Shown here: piece after piece, positions 20,363 through 33,578 of the stretch
How positions within the stretch are numbered: position 1 is the stretch's first letter
Layout of the letters: each line of letters opens with the position of its first letter
Assembly (NCBI GenBank): GCA_032716605.1
Contig: CM064495.1
Coordinates: forward strand, 23,484,586-23,548,585
Direction of reading: 5' to 3'
DNA: 64,000 bases
Origin: Paralithodes platypus
Lineage: Eukaryota; Arthropoda; Malacostraca; Decapoda; Lithodidae
Program-made: the position numbers and the translations under genes
The notes under the pieces: model-generated
Databases searched by the model: none
What the model saw: the letters and a program-made list of their open reading frames with translations, nothing else
Told to the model about the DNA's origin: nothing

Positions 20363-21516
20363 AGTCAGCAATTTGAGGGCTCACTTTACTTGCATGCAAG
20401 GTTTGAGCCTAAAAATTAACCTCTCATTCATCCGAGTATCCATGCCATGGCTGTCTACCTTATTGCTTGAGAGTTCTTTACCCTATTAATGAACTTTTGT
20501 TCTTACATACCATGGTGTAGTGATAACAATGGGATCTCTATTAGGCTGCAAGTTTTGGCACTGAAAGTAGCACCGAGGGCATGCCACAAACTGACTTTTA
20601 GGATCAATCCAGTACTCTCCAAAAGTCTTTTAAAGAAGTCTTTGCCATGGCAAGATATCTATAAGTAGTTTGGGCTTTGCACACAAAAGTCCATACTGCA
20701 TCTGTCCAACACCATGGTCAAGGGCATATGCTGTAAAAAGGTTTAATATCCGACCCCTGGGTTCTTTGAACACTTACAACGGTCAGAGGCAGATTGGGAG
20801 AATTAGATGATTATGATCTTACTTATTACCCACGTTAGCCCGATACCTAGTTACTGTCATGACACTAGCGACTTTGCGACCCTACATCAAGAGTACCGAA
20901 ACAGAACTTCACCAACGACTAGTATAACGGTCAGGATAGTCGAGCAGCCATAACTCAAAACATGTCTCAGTTAATGCTCGCGTTCATCCGATAGTATATA
21001 ACCCCTATGTCAGGACATACGGAACTACTATTTAAGATCCAAAACCAACTAGTCCATCTGAATCCCTATCCACTTACCACACGGCAGGACCACCTCGACG
21101 GGACCAAGAAAAAGGACTCGGCTATCAATACTTCAGTTACCATTGCCCCTATCTCCAGATCTACCCAGTGTTAGAATAGGAGTGTGATAAAGAGTTATAT
21201 TACTTCTATTACCAGTGCAAACGAAGTGTATCTCCGAAACTACGCAAGTGATGAAATAGGAGTGCTAAGCGAATTCCATAGGTCCTTCGTGGATCCTCGT
21301 CTGTGCAAGGCATATTTATATTGTGATTATTCTATTTAACAATGTAAGGTGTATTATCTGTGTTGTGTATTAAGTGATTATTAAAAGTAAATTCATGTGT
21401 GTATTCAGTATTATATTTACCCTTTACGACTTTTGTGCATGTGTAGTTTGGGTTTAGTGTCTCCAGTCAAGTAAGAACCTACCATTGTCTAATTAAACTC
21501 CAGTAAAAAACCTGGC
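20295..21516 (+). repeat. Unclassified ~1.2-kb dispersed repeat, uninterrupted copy
   Basis: Matches the reverse complement of 51688-56540 once three insertions there are removed. Shared words run from CCCTGGGACATAGCA at the left, through CATGTCTCAGTTAATGCTCGC and CTTAAATAGT-type words, to AGTCAAGTAAGAACCTA at the right. No coding frame, no clear TG..CA ends and no duplication seen. It may be a solo LTR or part of a larger element. It provides the empty sites for the LINE and MITE insertions of the other copy. Confidence 0.75.
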
Positions 21517-21734
21517 ATAAAAATATTATTAAGTTTTTGCTCTTATTAGACTACCTTACTCAGTTTCAGAAGGAAGTATGAGAGTCAAAGGGTTAAATAA
21601 TTATATATTACCCTTTCGGTTCATAAAGAATCTTCCAAAGCTGAGTAACTATAGTTAGCCATATTATAATATAACCATGTCTTGTACAGAAACCCTCACC
21701 ACTGGGAGGGGGCTTAAGGGCCGAGTTGAGTGTG
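21517..21734. other. No gene; TTAA-MITE-like end GTCAAAGGGTTAA near 21585
   Basis: Contains AAGGGTTAA with no visible partner. Confidence 0.35.
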
Positions 21735-21840
21735 AGAGGGAATACAGGAACATTTGCAAGAAGTTGTATTATTTTGGCCATTAAATAACTTCCAAATGGC
21801 ATTATAGGAACTATGGAGCATAACTTTAACATCATATTTC
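21735..21840 (+). repeat. Short repeat shared with 24575-24690
   Basis: Common words GAATACAGGA, GTATTATxTTGGCC, CACTTCCAAAT/AACTTCCAAAT and AACTTTA indicate an old dispersed repeat. Confidence 0.5.
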
Positions 21841-22290
21841 TAATAATAATGGATTAAAAATGACATCACAAATAGTCTGTGGTTTTGTACCTATAGATTC
21901 ACTGGCCTAACCTTGAGTATAATAATTATGTAAATTACGTTGTATTTCAAAAGCTACCGTACCATTACATATATTCATCTTGGACAGACCTCTAAGAGTC
22001 AGATCACTCAGTTGAAAAAAATATATCTTTCTATTGTACTATATATCGTTCTTATCCTTTTCAGTACAATAAAGCATTTTTTATGTTTTGTATTTTTTAT
22101 AAACTTAGACGACTTTATACAGTTTAAGAAGTTGTTTACGATATTTAGATGGTCTATTGATAGTATTTACCCCTTTAGGTCCTAGAGGTAGATTATAAGT
22201 TAAATAAAGTTGCCTAATCTCAACCAGAGTATGACGAAAATATTAAAGTAACAAGCTTACATAGATCACAGATCTATTATTTACATTACA
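21841..22290. other. No recognisable feature
   Basis: AT-rich sequence. No gene or repeat recognised. Confidence 0.4.
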
Positions 22291-22293
22291 TTA

Positions 22294-22335
22294 CACAGAT
22301 CATATAGACCGAGAGGCCGGTCTATATGATCTGTG
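22294..22335. repeat. Perfect 18-bp inverted repeat (hairpin)
   Basis: CACAGATCATATAGACCG is followed after six bases (AGAGGC) by its exact reverse complement. No T run follows, and no gene is nearby. Confidence 0.9.
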
Positions 22336-22468
22336 CCCCATGAATATTCTTTCCTCTCACTTAAACAGTAGGCTACCATAGTGCGGTTGGGAATATGAAC
22401 ATGATTAGATTAATATCCAGTATTCGAAAATGGATAATAAGTCGTAGGCGTGTACATAAACCTTTAAC

Positions 22469-22572
22469 CGTCCTGGTGGTGTAATGGTTAAGGTGGCAAA
22501 AATCTGTGTGTGATAACCCGGGTTCAAATCCCGGTGGATCATATATACTTTAATTAATTTCATTGGGGGTGT
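22469..22572 (+). mobile_element. tRNA-derived SINE or tRNA pseudogene
   Basis: GGTGGTGTAATGGTTAAGG resembles a pol III A box. CCCGGGTTCAAATCCCGG is a perfect T arm with B box (GGTTCAAATCC, about 22521-22531). The anticodon arm does not fold and the acceptor strands do not pair well, so this is not a functional tRNA. The tail ATATACTTTAATTAATTTCATTGGGG is shared with the SINE at 16619-16742. Confidence 0.65.
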
Positions 22573-22751
22573 GGTGGTGAGATTAATAAAAATAAGATTA
22601 ATCGACCTACCCCAATAAGAAATACTACAATAAAAACACTGACACATATATTTATGTTCGTGCGTAACTGTAAAGTTCGTGAATTACTTGATTCGCTCCA
22701 CTGCACGATTCTCAATGACTGGGCTGGCTGGCGCGCGCGCTCTCTCTCTCT
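22573..22751. other. No gene; short GC and CT runs
   Basis: GCGCGCGCGC followed by CTCTCTCTCT at about 22731-22750. Confidence 0.5.
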
Positions 22752-22897
22752 TTTCTATAAATCAACTACAAAATTATATATACTATTTATTGAAAAGCAA
22801 GTTCTATCCAAAAATCAATCCATATAGTTATAATTGCATAAAGAAAAACATAGGGGTTCACGAACTCTTATGAGTGGGCTAGAGACTATGGTATCCG
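22752..22897 (-). mobile_element. Partial MITE (family of 46620-46862)
   Basis: The reverse complement matches the left half of 46620-46862: terminus CGGATACCATAGTCTCTAGCC, then TTTTTCTTTATGCAATTATAACT and GATTGATTTTTGGAT. The opposite terminus is missing. Confidence 0.65.
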
Positions 22898-23850
22898 AGT
22901 GTACATTAATGGTTATTTAGTGAAGTCAAATCTCTCCCATATATTATAATCCATATAATTTTCTCCCAAGACCACCCCCCTCCCCTCTCTCTCTCTCTCC
23001 TTGAACCCCTACTCTACATCCTGGACCTCTCTCACGCGCAGGTTCAACTTCGTGTACAGTCGGGTTCAAGAGTCAGGAAACAGCAGCTATATTTCTGACT
23101 TTAGTAGTCTCCCTTGGTTACTATTGTATAATATTGAACACATTTGTGGCACATCCACCACCACCAAGGTATGGTTACTAGTACATTTACTGAGTGTCTA
23201 CTACTTATAGTTTATCTAGGCCTATTATCACACGATATTACTCATCTTAGGGTACTCAAGTAGGCCTACACAGGAAGATTTACCTATACTTAAATATAAG
23301 CACTTACTGTATTTTACCGCATAGTTGCATAAATAATTACATGGACAAGCAACAAAATCTTGATCATTAACGAATCACATGTAACATAAAACTGTACACC
23401 ACTAATAAAGGTATTCCAAGCCATTTACATACTGTCTATACTTTAAAAACAACACGAGCAATTCCTTATGATTAATTAAACACGACTCATTGACCTACTG
23501 TACATGATAAAGACATTATACAGGAAAGATGCCACATTGCCTACATTAATATCTGGACTCAAAACAGTAAAAAGACTCATATGCTAGTGAGGAAAAGTAG
23601 TCGTTCTTAGATTGCAACAACAAAATATATAACAACACAACGAAGATATCTTTAACAATAATAATAATAATAGAAGAATATAAGTATATATATATATATA
23701 TTATGTGTGTGTAAAAAATATAATACATCAGTACAGTGACGCCTTTCTTACCTGAATTACTGGCTAACATTAGCTCATAATGTCCAGCTTAGGAAGGACA
23801 GATGAGCGGCAGTGGGTTAGTTGAATTTATACCATTTTCATTTCTACGGG
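22898..23850. other. No recognisable gene
   Basis: Contains short (CT)n near 22986 and (TA)n near 23688. Open frames here have no motif. Confidence 0.4.
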
Positions 23851-23970
23851 TATTTTTTTTTTTTTTTTTTTTTGATGTGCATGCAAGAGACAAAAGGCAA
23901 AGGTGCCTGTAACACGTGTCCCCTCCAAGGTTGAATGAGTGAGAGAGAGCCAAAATCTAGGTTCGTTACA
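23851..23970 (-). mobile_element. LINE 3'-UTR fragment with poly(A)
   Basis: A T run (23851-23873) is followed by AAGAGACAAAAGGCAAAGGTGCCTGTAACACGTGTCCCCTCC..TTGAATGAGTGAGAGAGAGCCAAAATC. This parallels the sequence after the T run at 32948 (GAGGCAAAAGGCAGAACTGCCT..GTGCCTCCCCCATAGTTGAAAGTG..GGCCAAAATC). Only the 3' tip is present. Confidence 0.65.
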
Positions 23971-24362
23971 GATAATTTATGTGTGTTGGAAAACAGTGTG
24001 GTGTGCATGTTAAGTGTAGCGGAATGAATAACTAAGTAAGGTGATATAATGTTAGCAAGATAAATATTACAAGTGAGAAGTACGTCATTGACTCATTGTA
24101 TATTGAAGGGTGTAACTGCTTTATTATATTACCGTACATTCTGGCTAACAATAGACGATTTCATTCAGCTTAAAAAAAAAACTCTAGGGATCGAATGTGG
24201 TATACAGTACCGGTATCTAAATTTACCCTTTAACTCCCACAACCCTTTCCTAGCCCCAGTAAAATCGTGTATTGTTAGCCAGAATATGAATAGGGCGTCC
24301 TCGAATATTGACTGGGTTAACAATAGCTGATAGGGGTTACTACTAATACTACTACTACTACA

Positions 24363-24364
<2 letters not shown>
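23971..24364. other. No gene; TTAA-MITE-like debris
   Basis: Contains TTTACCCTTTAACTCCC (about 24222) and a TGGGTTAACAATAGC word (about 24311), typical of decayed TTAA MITEs. Confidence 0.35.
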
Positions 24365-24401
<37 letters not shown>

Positions 24402-24470
24402 TAATATCAAAATATAATAATAATGATAATAATAATATTAATAATAATAATTATCATAATAAAAATACTA
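24365..24470. repeat. (TAA)n microsatellite
   Basis: ATAATAATAA repeats with interruptions. Confidence 0.9.
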
Positions 24471-24574
24471 ACCGATTACAATAAAATACTAAAGTTTGTG
24501 GGAATTAATAGAGACTCCATTTGAGGACTACCACTTGAGGGTGTCAACGCGGAACAATTTGGTTTTAAGACTGT

Positions 24575-24690
24575 AATGAATGTGAGCAGGAATACAGGAC
24601 AATTACATTGAAGTGTATTATGTTGGCCTTCGTATCACTTCCAAATACACGATACCTCTGTAAACCATAACTAGAACTTTATATACTAAA
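24575..24690 (+). repeat. Short repeat shared with 21735-21840
   Basis: See the partner at 21735. Confidence 0.5.
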
Positions 24691-24704
24691 TATCAAGGGT
24701 GGTA

Positions 24705-24992
24705 TTTGCTTCAGGACCCCTTCTCCCTCACATTTAGCCCCATTAGTTTTGAGATTTTAAGACGTTCACCCCATTATTTTGGCAATATTAATACATTTCG
24801 CCCAATTTATTTATCAATTTTAAGACCCTTGGTGCCATTTAGGTGTCGATTGTTTTTCCTGGCGAGCGATAGCCTGTCTGCAACTTAGTAGGAACCAGCC
24901 TTCGGCCAAGGCATTTTCCTACCAAAACGTTTTCAAATTCATCTCGTAGGGGGGTCTTGGGGGTATTTGTTTAAGGTTTATGGAGGTCTAGG
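24705..24992 (+). repeat. Interspersed family A, near-complete copy
   Basis: Carries the full order: GGACCCCTTCTCCCTCAC, TTAGCCCCATTAGTTTTGAG, ATTTTGGCAATATTAA, AGGTGTCGATTG, CCTGGCGAGCGATAG, CCTTCGGCCAAGG, GGGGGGTCTTGGGGG, TATGGAGGTCTAGGG. Confidence 0.8.
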
Positions 24993-25008
24993 GATGAAAC
25001 TTTAAGAT

Positions 25009-25041
25009 AAAAAAAAAAAAAAAAACAAAAAAAAAAAACAT
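25009..25041. repeat. A-rich run
   Basis: Poly(A) interrupted by a single C. Confidence 0.9.
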
Positions 25042-25530
25042 TAACTAAAAATAAGGTACTCGTTTCAGGACTGTCATTGAATAGTCACACGTTTGCCAGC
25101 CTGACAACCTTATTGACTACTCTATATTTATCCAAGCGAGCAGTTGCCAATATGTGCTCCTTCTCAAATGGTGTTCATATCCATAATACCGATGTCACAC
25201 GAGCGATCTTCCCGCTAATTTTCGATGAACAAGTTAATTCTCGTAATATTTTGAGGGTCTTTAACATTAGAATCGGAAAACACACTAAAGTGGATTATGT
25301 TAGGTCGCTGAATTCTGATAGGAGTAACATTTTGAAGCTGCCAGACCAAAATTGCCCGTAATAATTGTCCTAAAAAGTGTTAGTATGACACCGCCTTAAT
25401 AACGGTACTGTACTTACCGTTCACACCAACAACCCGCCATGATGCTACAGTCAAGTACTCACCTGAAACCAAACGACAACAATATTAGTACATTACAATT
25501 ATTGCCTAAACACAAATACATACAACTGAT
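25042..25530. other. No recognisable gene
   Basis: A 94-codon frame (25077-25361) has no recognisable motif and no flanking gene signals. Confidence 0.35.
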
Positions 25531-25534
25531 AAAT

Positions 25535-28076
25535 ACGAAATAACTCTACACTGTAAACACTAATATGGGTTTACATATACAGTGATGAACTCCTCTAGAT
25601 GATACCGGTATAAATAACTCTACACTGTAAACACTAATATGGGTTTACATATACAGTGATGAACTCCTCTAGATGATACCGGTATAAATAACTCTACACT
25701 GTAAACACTAATATGGGTTTACATATACAGTGATGAACTCCTCTAGATGATACCGGTATAAATAACTCTACACTGTAAACACTAATATGGGTTTACATAT
25801 ACAGTGATGAACTCCTCTAGATGATACCGGTATAAATAACTCTACACTGTAAACACTAATATGGGTTTACATATACAGTGATGAACTCCTCTAGATGATA
25901 CCGGTATAAATAACTCTACACTGTAAACACTAATATGGGTTTACATATACAGTGATGAACTCCTCTAGATGATACCGGTATAAATAACTCTACACTGTAA
26001 ACACTAATATGGGTTTACATATACAGTGATGAACTCCTCTAGATGATACCGGTATAAATAACTCTACACTGTAAACACTAATATGGGTTTACATATACAG
26101 TGATGAACTCCTCTAGATGATACCGATATAAAGAAAGGTATAACAAATAACAAATAACTCTACACTGTAAACACTAATATGGGTTTACATATACAGTGAT
26201 GAACTCCTCTAGATGATACCGGTATAAAGAAAGGTATAACAAATAACAAATAACTCTACACTGTAAACACTAATATGGGTTTACATATACAGTGATGAAC
26301 TCCTCTAGATGATACCGGTATAAAAAAAGGTATAACAAATAACAAATAACTCTACACTGTAAACACTAATATGGGTTTACATATACAGTGATGAACTCCT
26401 CTAGATGATACCGGTATAAATAACTCTACACTGTAAACACTAATATGGGTTTACATATACAGTGATGAACTCCTCTAGATGATACCGGTATAAATAACTC
26501 TACACTGTAAACACTAATATGGGTTTACATATACAGTGATGAACTCCTCTAGATGATACCGGTATAAATAACTCTACACTGTAAACACTAATATGGGTTT
26601 ACATATACAGTGATGAACTCCTCTAGATGATACCGGTATAAATAACTCTATACTGTAAACACTAATATGGGTTTACATATACAGTGATGAACTCCTCTAG
26701 ATGATACCGGTATAAATAACTCTACACTGTAAACACTAATATGGGTTTACATATACAGTGATGAACTCCTCTAGATGATACCGGTATAAATAACTCTACA
26801 CTGTAAACACTAATATGGGTTTACATATACAGTGATGAACTCCTCTAGATGATACCGGTATAAAGAAAGGTATAACAAATAACAAATAACTCTACACTGT
26901 AAACACTAATATGGGTTTACATATACAGTGATGAACTCCTCTAGATGATACCGGTATAAATAACTCTACACTGTAAACACTAATATGGGTTTACATATAC
27001 AGTGATGAACTCCTCTAGATGATACCGGTATAAAGAAAGGTATAACAAATAACAAATAACTCTACACTGTAAACACTAATATGGGTTTACATATACAGTG
27101 ATGAACTCCTCTAGATGATACCGGTATAAATAACTCTACACTGTAAACACTAATATGGGTTTACATATACAGTGATGAACTCCTCTAGATGATACCGGTA
27201 TAAATAACTCTACACTGTAAACACTAATATGGGTTTACATATACAGTGATGAACTCCTCTAGATGATACCGGTATAAATAACTCTACACTGTAAACACCA
27301 ATATGGGTTTACATATACAGTGATGAACTCCTCTAGATGATACCGGTATAAATAACTCTACACTGTAAACACTAATATGGGTTTACATATACAGTGATGA
27401 ACTCCTCTAGATGATACCGGTATAAAGAAAGGTATAACAAATAACAAATAACTCTACACTGTAAACACTAATATGGGTTTACATATACAGTGATGAACTC
27501 CTCTAGATGATACCGGTATAAAAAAAGGTATAACAAATAACAAATAACTCTACACTGTAAACACTAATATGGGTTTACATATACAGTGATGAACTCCTCT
27601 AGATGATACCGGTATAAATAACTCTACACTGTAAACACTAATATGGGTTTACATATACAGTGATGAACTCCTCTAGATGATACCGGTATAAATAACTCTA
27701 CACTGTAAACACTAATATGGGTTTACATATACAGTGATGAACTCCTCTAGATGATACCGGTAAATAACTCTACACTGTAAACACTAATATGGGTTTACAT
27801 ATACAGTGATGAACTCCTCTAGATGATACCGGTATAAATAACTCTACACTGTAAACACTAATATGGGTTTACATATACAGTGATGAACTCCTCTAGATGA
27901 TACCGGTATAAATAACTCTACACTGTAAACACTAATATGGGTTTACATATACAGTGATGAACTCCTCTAGATGATACCGGTATAAATAACTCTACACTGT
28001 AAACACTAATATGGGTTTACATATACAGTGATGAACTCCTCTAGATGATACCGGTATAAAGAAAGGTATAACATAT
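25535..28076 (+). repeat. 74-bp satellite with 96-bp variants, 32 units
   Basis: Units begin TAACTCTACACTGTAAACAC and contain ATATGGGTTTACATATACAGTGATGAAC and CTCTAGATGATACCGGTATAAA. I count 32 starts from 25541 to 27987. Most are spaced 74 bases; seven gaps are 96 bases because of an extra AGAAAGGTATAACAAATAACAA-type insert, and one is 72. The last unit also ends in the insert. Units are almost identical, implying recent homogenisation. No spacer diversity, so not CRISPR-like. Confidence 0.97.
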
Positions 28077-28744
28077 AATACAAGGTAAGGTAATGACTAT
28101 CAATATACCCACCTTGATATGATTTATCTTTGTATAATTTATAGGCCTATTGTTGGTGCTAGTTACATTCGCACCAGCTAGTCAATCAGACTAGCCAATT
28201 TACCAATAATTAATGCCACAGTCCGGTATCTTTACTCATCTTACACAGTAACATTATGGTAAAAATGTGTCATCGTCAACTGAAAGGGTTAAAGAGAAGA
28301 AGGAAGCTTCGAATGAAAGTCAACTTCCCGTTCATCCCAGTGACACATACCGGTAAGTCGGCCATGCTCCTAAACGGCCACGGACCAACATGGCCACCGT
28401 CTCCTAATCTACCCTAACTATAGCCTCACCTAATTGGCAACCTAATCTAACCTAACCCGACCTAATCTAACCTAACTTGGGGGATGCAAACAAATTTAAT
28501 TGATTACATTGTCCATATATATATATATTATATATATAATATAATAAATTACAATTACCTGTACATTGTCAAAATATAAATAAATATGATTACTTGATCA
28601 AGTTTATGATTACGATTAGACTACAAATAAATTGAAATCAATTGGTTATTATTAAATAGTAATCCTGAGTACAACAATGATTAATTCAAAATTAAGTACA
28701 TAGCCAAAGAACTTATTAAACTTATTTTTGTTGGTAGCAGCTCT
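28077..28744. other. No gene; AACCTAACCTAA-type runs and a TA-rich stretch
   Basis: ACCTAACCTAA words at about 28425-28475 resemble degenerate arthropod telomere repeats. TA-rich at 28517-28545. Confidence 0.4.
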
Positions 28745-28745
28745 A

Positions 28746-28804
28746 GTAAACCCTAAGCTTAGGATTAAATACAATCCTAAGCTTAGGATTTACTCGAGCT
28801 GATC
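28746..28804. repeat. Short foldback with ~29-bp arms
   Basis: CAGCTCTAGTAAACCCTAAGC..GGATT is mirrored by AATCC..GCTTAGGATTTACTCGAGCTG with two mismatches and a short loop. Each arm contains the palindrome CTAAGCTTAG. Confidence 0.75.
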
Positions 28805-30565
28805 GCAACTTAAATGAGTTTAGGGCTGTTGAAGTGGTTATTGTTTAAAAGGGAGCAGTTAAAATGTGTTGGCAACATTTTGGGATTCTATTCTACTGGT
28901 ATTGGAAACTAGATTGAATATGAATAGGCCTATAGGTGGCAGAATTATTTACAAAGTTGACCTAATAAACTACCAGATCAGATAATGGTTCAACATACCA
29001 TTGCCTTAGGCCTAATACGATATGTATAAGATTGATTCATGGAGCATATATTGAAACCCTAATCAATGAGAGAAAACTGTACTAAAAACCCAGATGGCGC
29101 TGGGGGTCTTATTCAAATGACTATCGTGTGTGATGCACCATTGAGGTGTTTGAGGGCTTTCGTGATTTAAGAGGTTTAATACAGTTCGCACACTTATCTA
29201 TGACACATAGTTGTGTAGTATATTTTTACTAGATTCATAATATAGTGAATATATAATAATTAACATAATTTGATACATAAATATCAGCTTCCTGAACAAG
29301 AAATTTAGTTTCATCTAATGTGGTGTGATAGGCTGGGCGAAATTTTAATACTCATTGAAGTATTGTATTTACTTCCTTTTTAGTTACTAACAAATACGTG
29401 TTTCAGTAGAAATTGGCTGAACATACGGTATTATATTCTGTAGCTGTAGAATTTGGCAGGTTGAATGTCTGCGCCTGCGCACTATAGTTTCTTTCCTACA
29501 AAACAAGCTATTGTGCGCTTTAAAGTTACCAATTTATAATCCACTATCAAATCGGGCAGCTAAATATGTTACCGGCTATATTTCTTATTAGACCAGTGAC
29601 AGGAAATCAATAAATGTGAATCAGAATGTCACAGAACACAGTGGCAGCAAATTACATACGTGGAGATGCAGGAAATTCGAAAAAGATGATGACAATAAAA
29701 ATTACAACACTGCCTTTTCCACGGGCGACTGTTTAGGTCGTCAGCTGACCGCGGCTGGATATACGTACACAGTGTTGCCAAGGTCTTCTTTTGTTCGCAC
29801 CATTGGGCTAGTTAGGATTCGTTCATAGCTTCCTCTCTCTCCAACACCCCTTCTCCCCTCTCAACACTCTTCTCTGAGCTAGTGCCGATACAAATGGACA
29901 GTCCTGTATAGAATCGTAAGATTCAGAGTCGTCAAGATTCCAGGACGAGCTCAATAGAAAAATGAAATTAAATGAAAGCGGAGATTTGCGAGTTTCCATT
30001 TCAAACGATATTATATTCTTGATTTACAGTGTGATGGGGTGGATAGCCTCTGAAGTATTATCCTAACTAACTAACATTGAGGAAAGCGGAATTGGGCTGG
30101 TTCTATATACTATTAAAGTTGTAGAGGTGTTGAGTGTTGAGTAGCCTATAGCTAGGCTACATTTCATACAAACGTTCATCATGGCTTTCTGTTGGTTGTA
30201 CTATACATGTATGGTAGCCTATGTGGTGGTGACTGAATAGCCTAATTAAGTGATTGTTTGTGAGGGGGGATTGGGACATTGATGCAGATTTGATGAGTGC
30301 ATGATTGTGATAATAATGTATGTGGTATTTCATTAATATTTAAATGATGTGACACGTAGGCCACTACTCATACAGTAGGCTATATGGGACTAGGCCTAGT
30401 TATATTTGGGGAACTCATAGTATCATGCATGCATGGCTGTTAAAGATAAACATATCAGAAAATGTGTGTGATAGGATTAAAATAGCTGAAATTGTCTGTT
30501 GTGCGGTATTAAGTGATTGGGGCTACTTTTGGGCGAGTTTGGAGATGTGATGTGCGCTGGCAACC
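28805..30565. other. No recognisable gene
   Basis: About 1.8 kb of unique-looking AT-rich DNA. Open frames are at most 70 codons with no motif. Confidence 0.4.
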
Positions 30566-30569
30566 TTGG

Positions 30570-32814
<2,245 letters not shown>

Positions 32815-32943
32815 GCATCTCCAGACCCCCTTCAATCTAAAAAAACGTTCCCCAAACACCCTTCAAGATTAATATGTACATTTTTCGGTATAAAAATGTC
32901 CCGGCCGAAGGCAAATTTCTCCCAAAATATCAGGCTCGCTCTC
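32815..32943 (-). repeat. Interspersed family A, first part of a split copy
   Basis: The reverse complement carries TTTTTATACCGAAAAATGTAC, the CCTTCGGCCGGG hairpin and GCGAGCGAGAGCGAGCCTGA. The rest continues at 33395-33490 beyond a LINE fragment. Confidence 0.65.
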
Positions 32944-33394
32944 GCTCGCCCAGAATTTTTTTTTTTTTCTGTGATTGAGGGAGGCAAAAGGCAGAACTGC
33001 CTATATCGAGTGCCTCCCCCATAGTTGAAAGTGTGACAGGGCCAAAATCAAGGGACGTTCGAGCCAAAATGCCTGGACACACGGAGTTTGAAGCAATTTA
33101 AGTCATAGGAAGAGGGAAAGACTGATTCTGGGAGAGTTCCAGAGCTCAGCTGTTGAGTAGAAGAAAGTTTGCGCGTAACGTTTCACTCTCGGGTTGGAGA
33201 GTTGCACAGAGTAGGGGTGGGATTGAGTTGCAAGACGGGTACCACGTGCCCTACGTACAGGAGGTGGTATACACTGGGAAAGCTCTGAGGAACACTGATA
33301 ATTATATTAGCGATACAATAGCGAGAGAGATGCAACATTGCGGCGGAGAGAGAGAGATTGCAGAGAGTTGGTGAGTGGACGGGAGTTAATGACA
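32944..33394 (-). mobile_element. LINE 3' end (C-terminal RT remnant, 3' UTR, poly(A))
   Basis: The T run at 32948-32960 is the reversed poly(A). The minus strand then reads about 60 residues resembling the C-terminus of the Jockey-like LINE at 40455: SLRRNVASLSLLYR, as against SIRRNVASLALFYR there, with LWNSP near the end. The 5' part is missing. It splits a family A copy. This is a related but distinct LINE family. Confidence 0.7.
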
Positions 33395-33490
33395 CGAAAG
33401 GCCTTCCGAGGAAATATCGATATTCGACAAACTAACGAAGTGAAACCTCTTAAAATCACCAAACTAATGGGGTAAAACAGGGAGGCTCCA
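33395..33490 (-). repeat. Interspersed family A, second part of the split copy
   Basis: ACACGAAAGGCC..CCTCTTAAAATCACCAAACTAATGGGG matches the family on the minus strand, continuing 32815-32943. Confidence 0.6.
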
Positions 33491-33578
33491 AATAGACCCG
33501 TTCTGCACCAAGTAGGGTTAATAAGGGAATTCATTTTCACATATTACAATCCTGAAAAGGAAGATTAAATTATAGATA

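Noticed and set aside
22469..22545. Functional tRNA gene
   Set aside because: The T arm and A/B boxes are good, but the anticodon arm does not fold and the acceptor stem does not pair. The tail is shared with a SINE.
25535..28076. CRISPR-like array
   Set aside because: The whole 74-bp unit is repeated without variable spacers, in eukaryotic DNA. It is a satellite.
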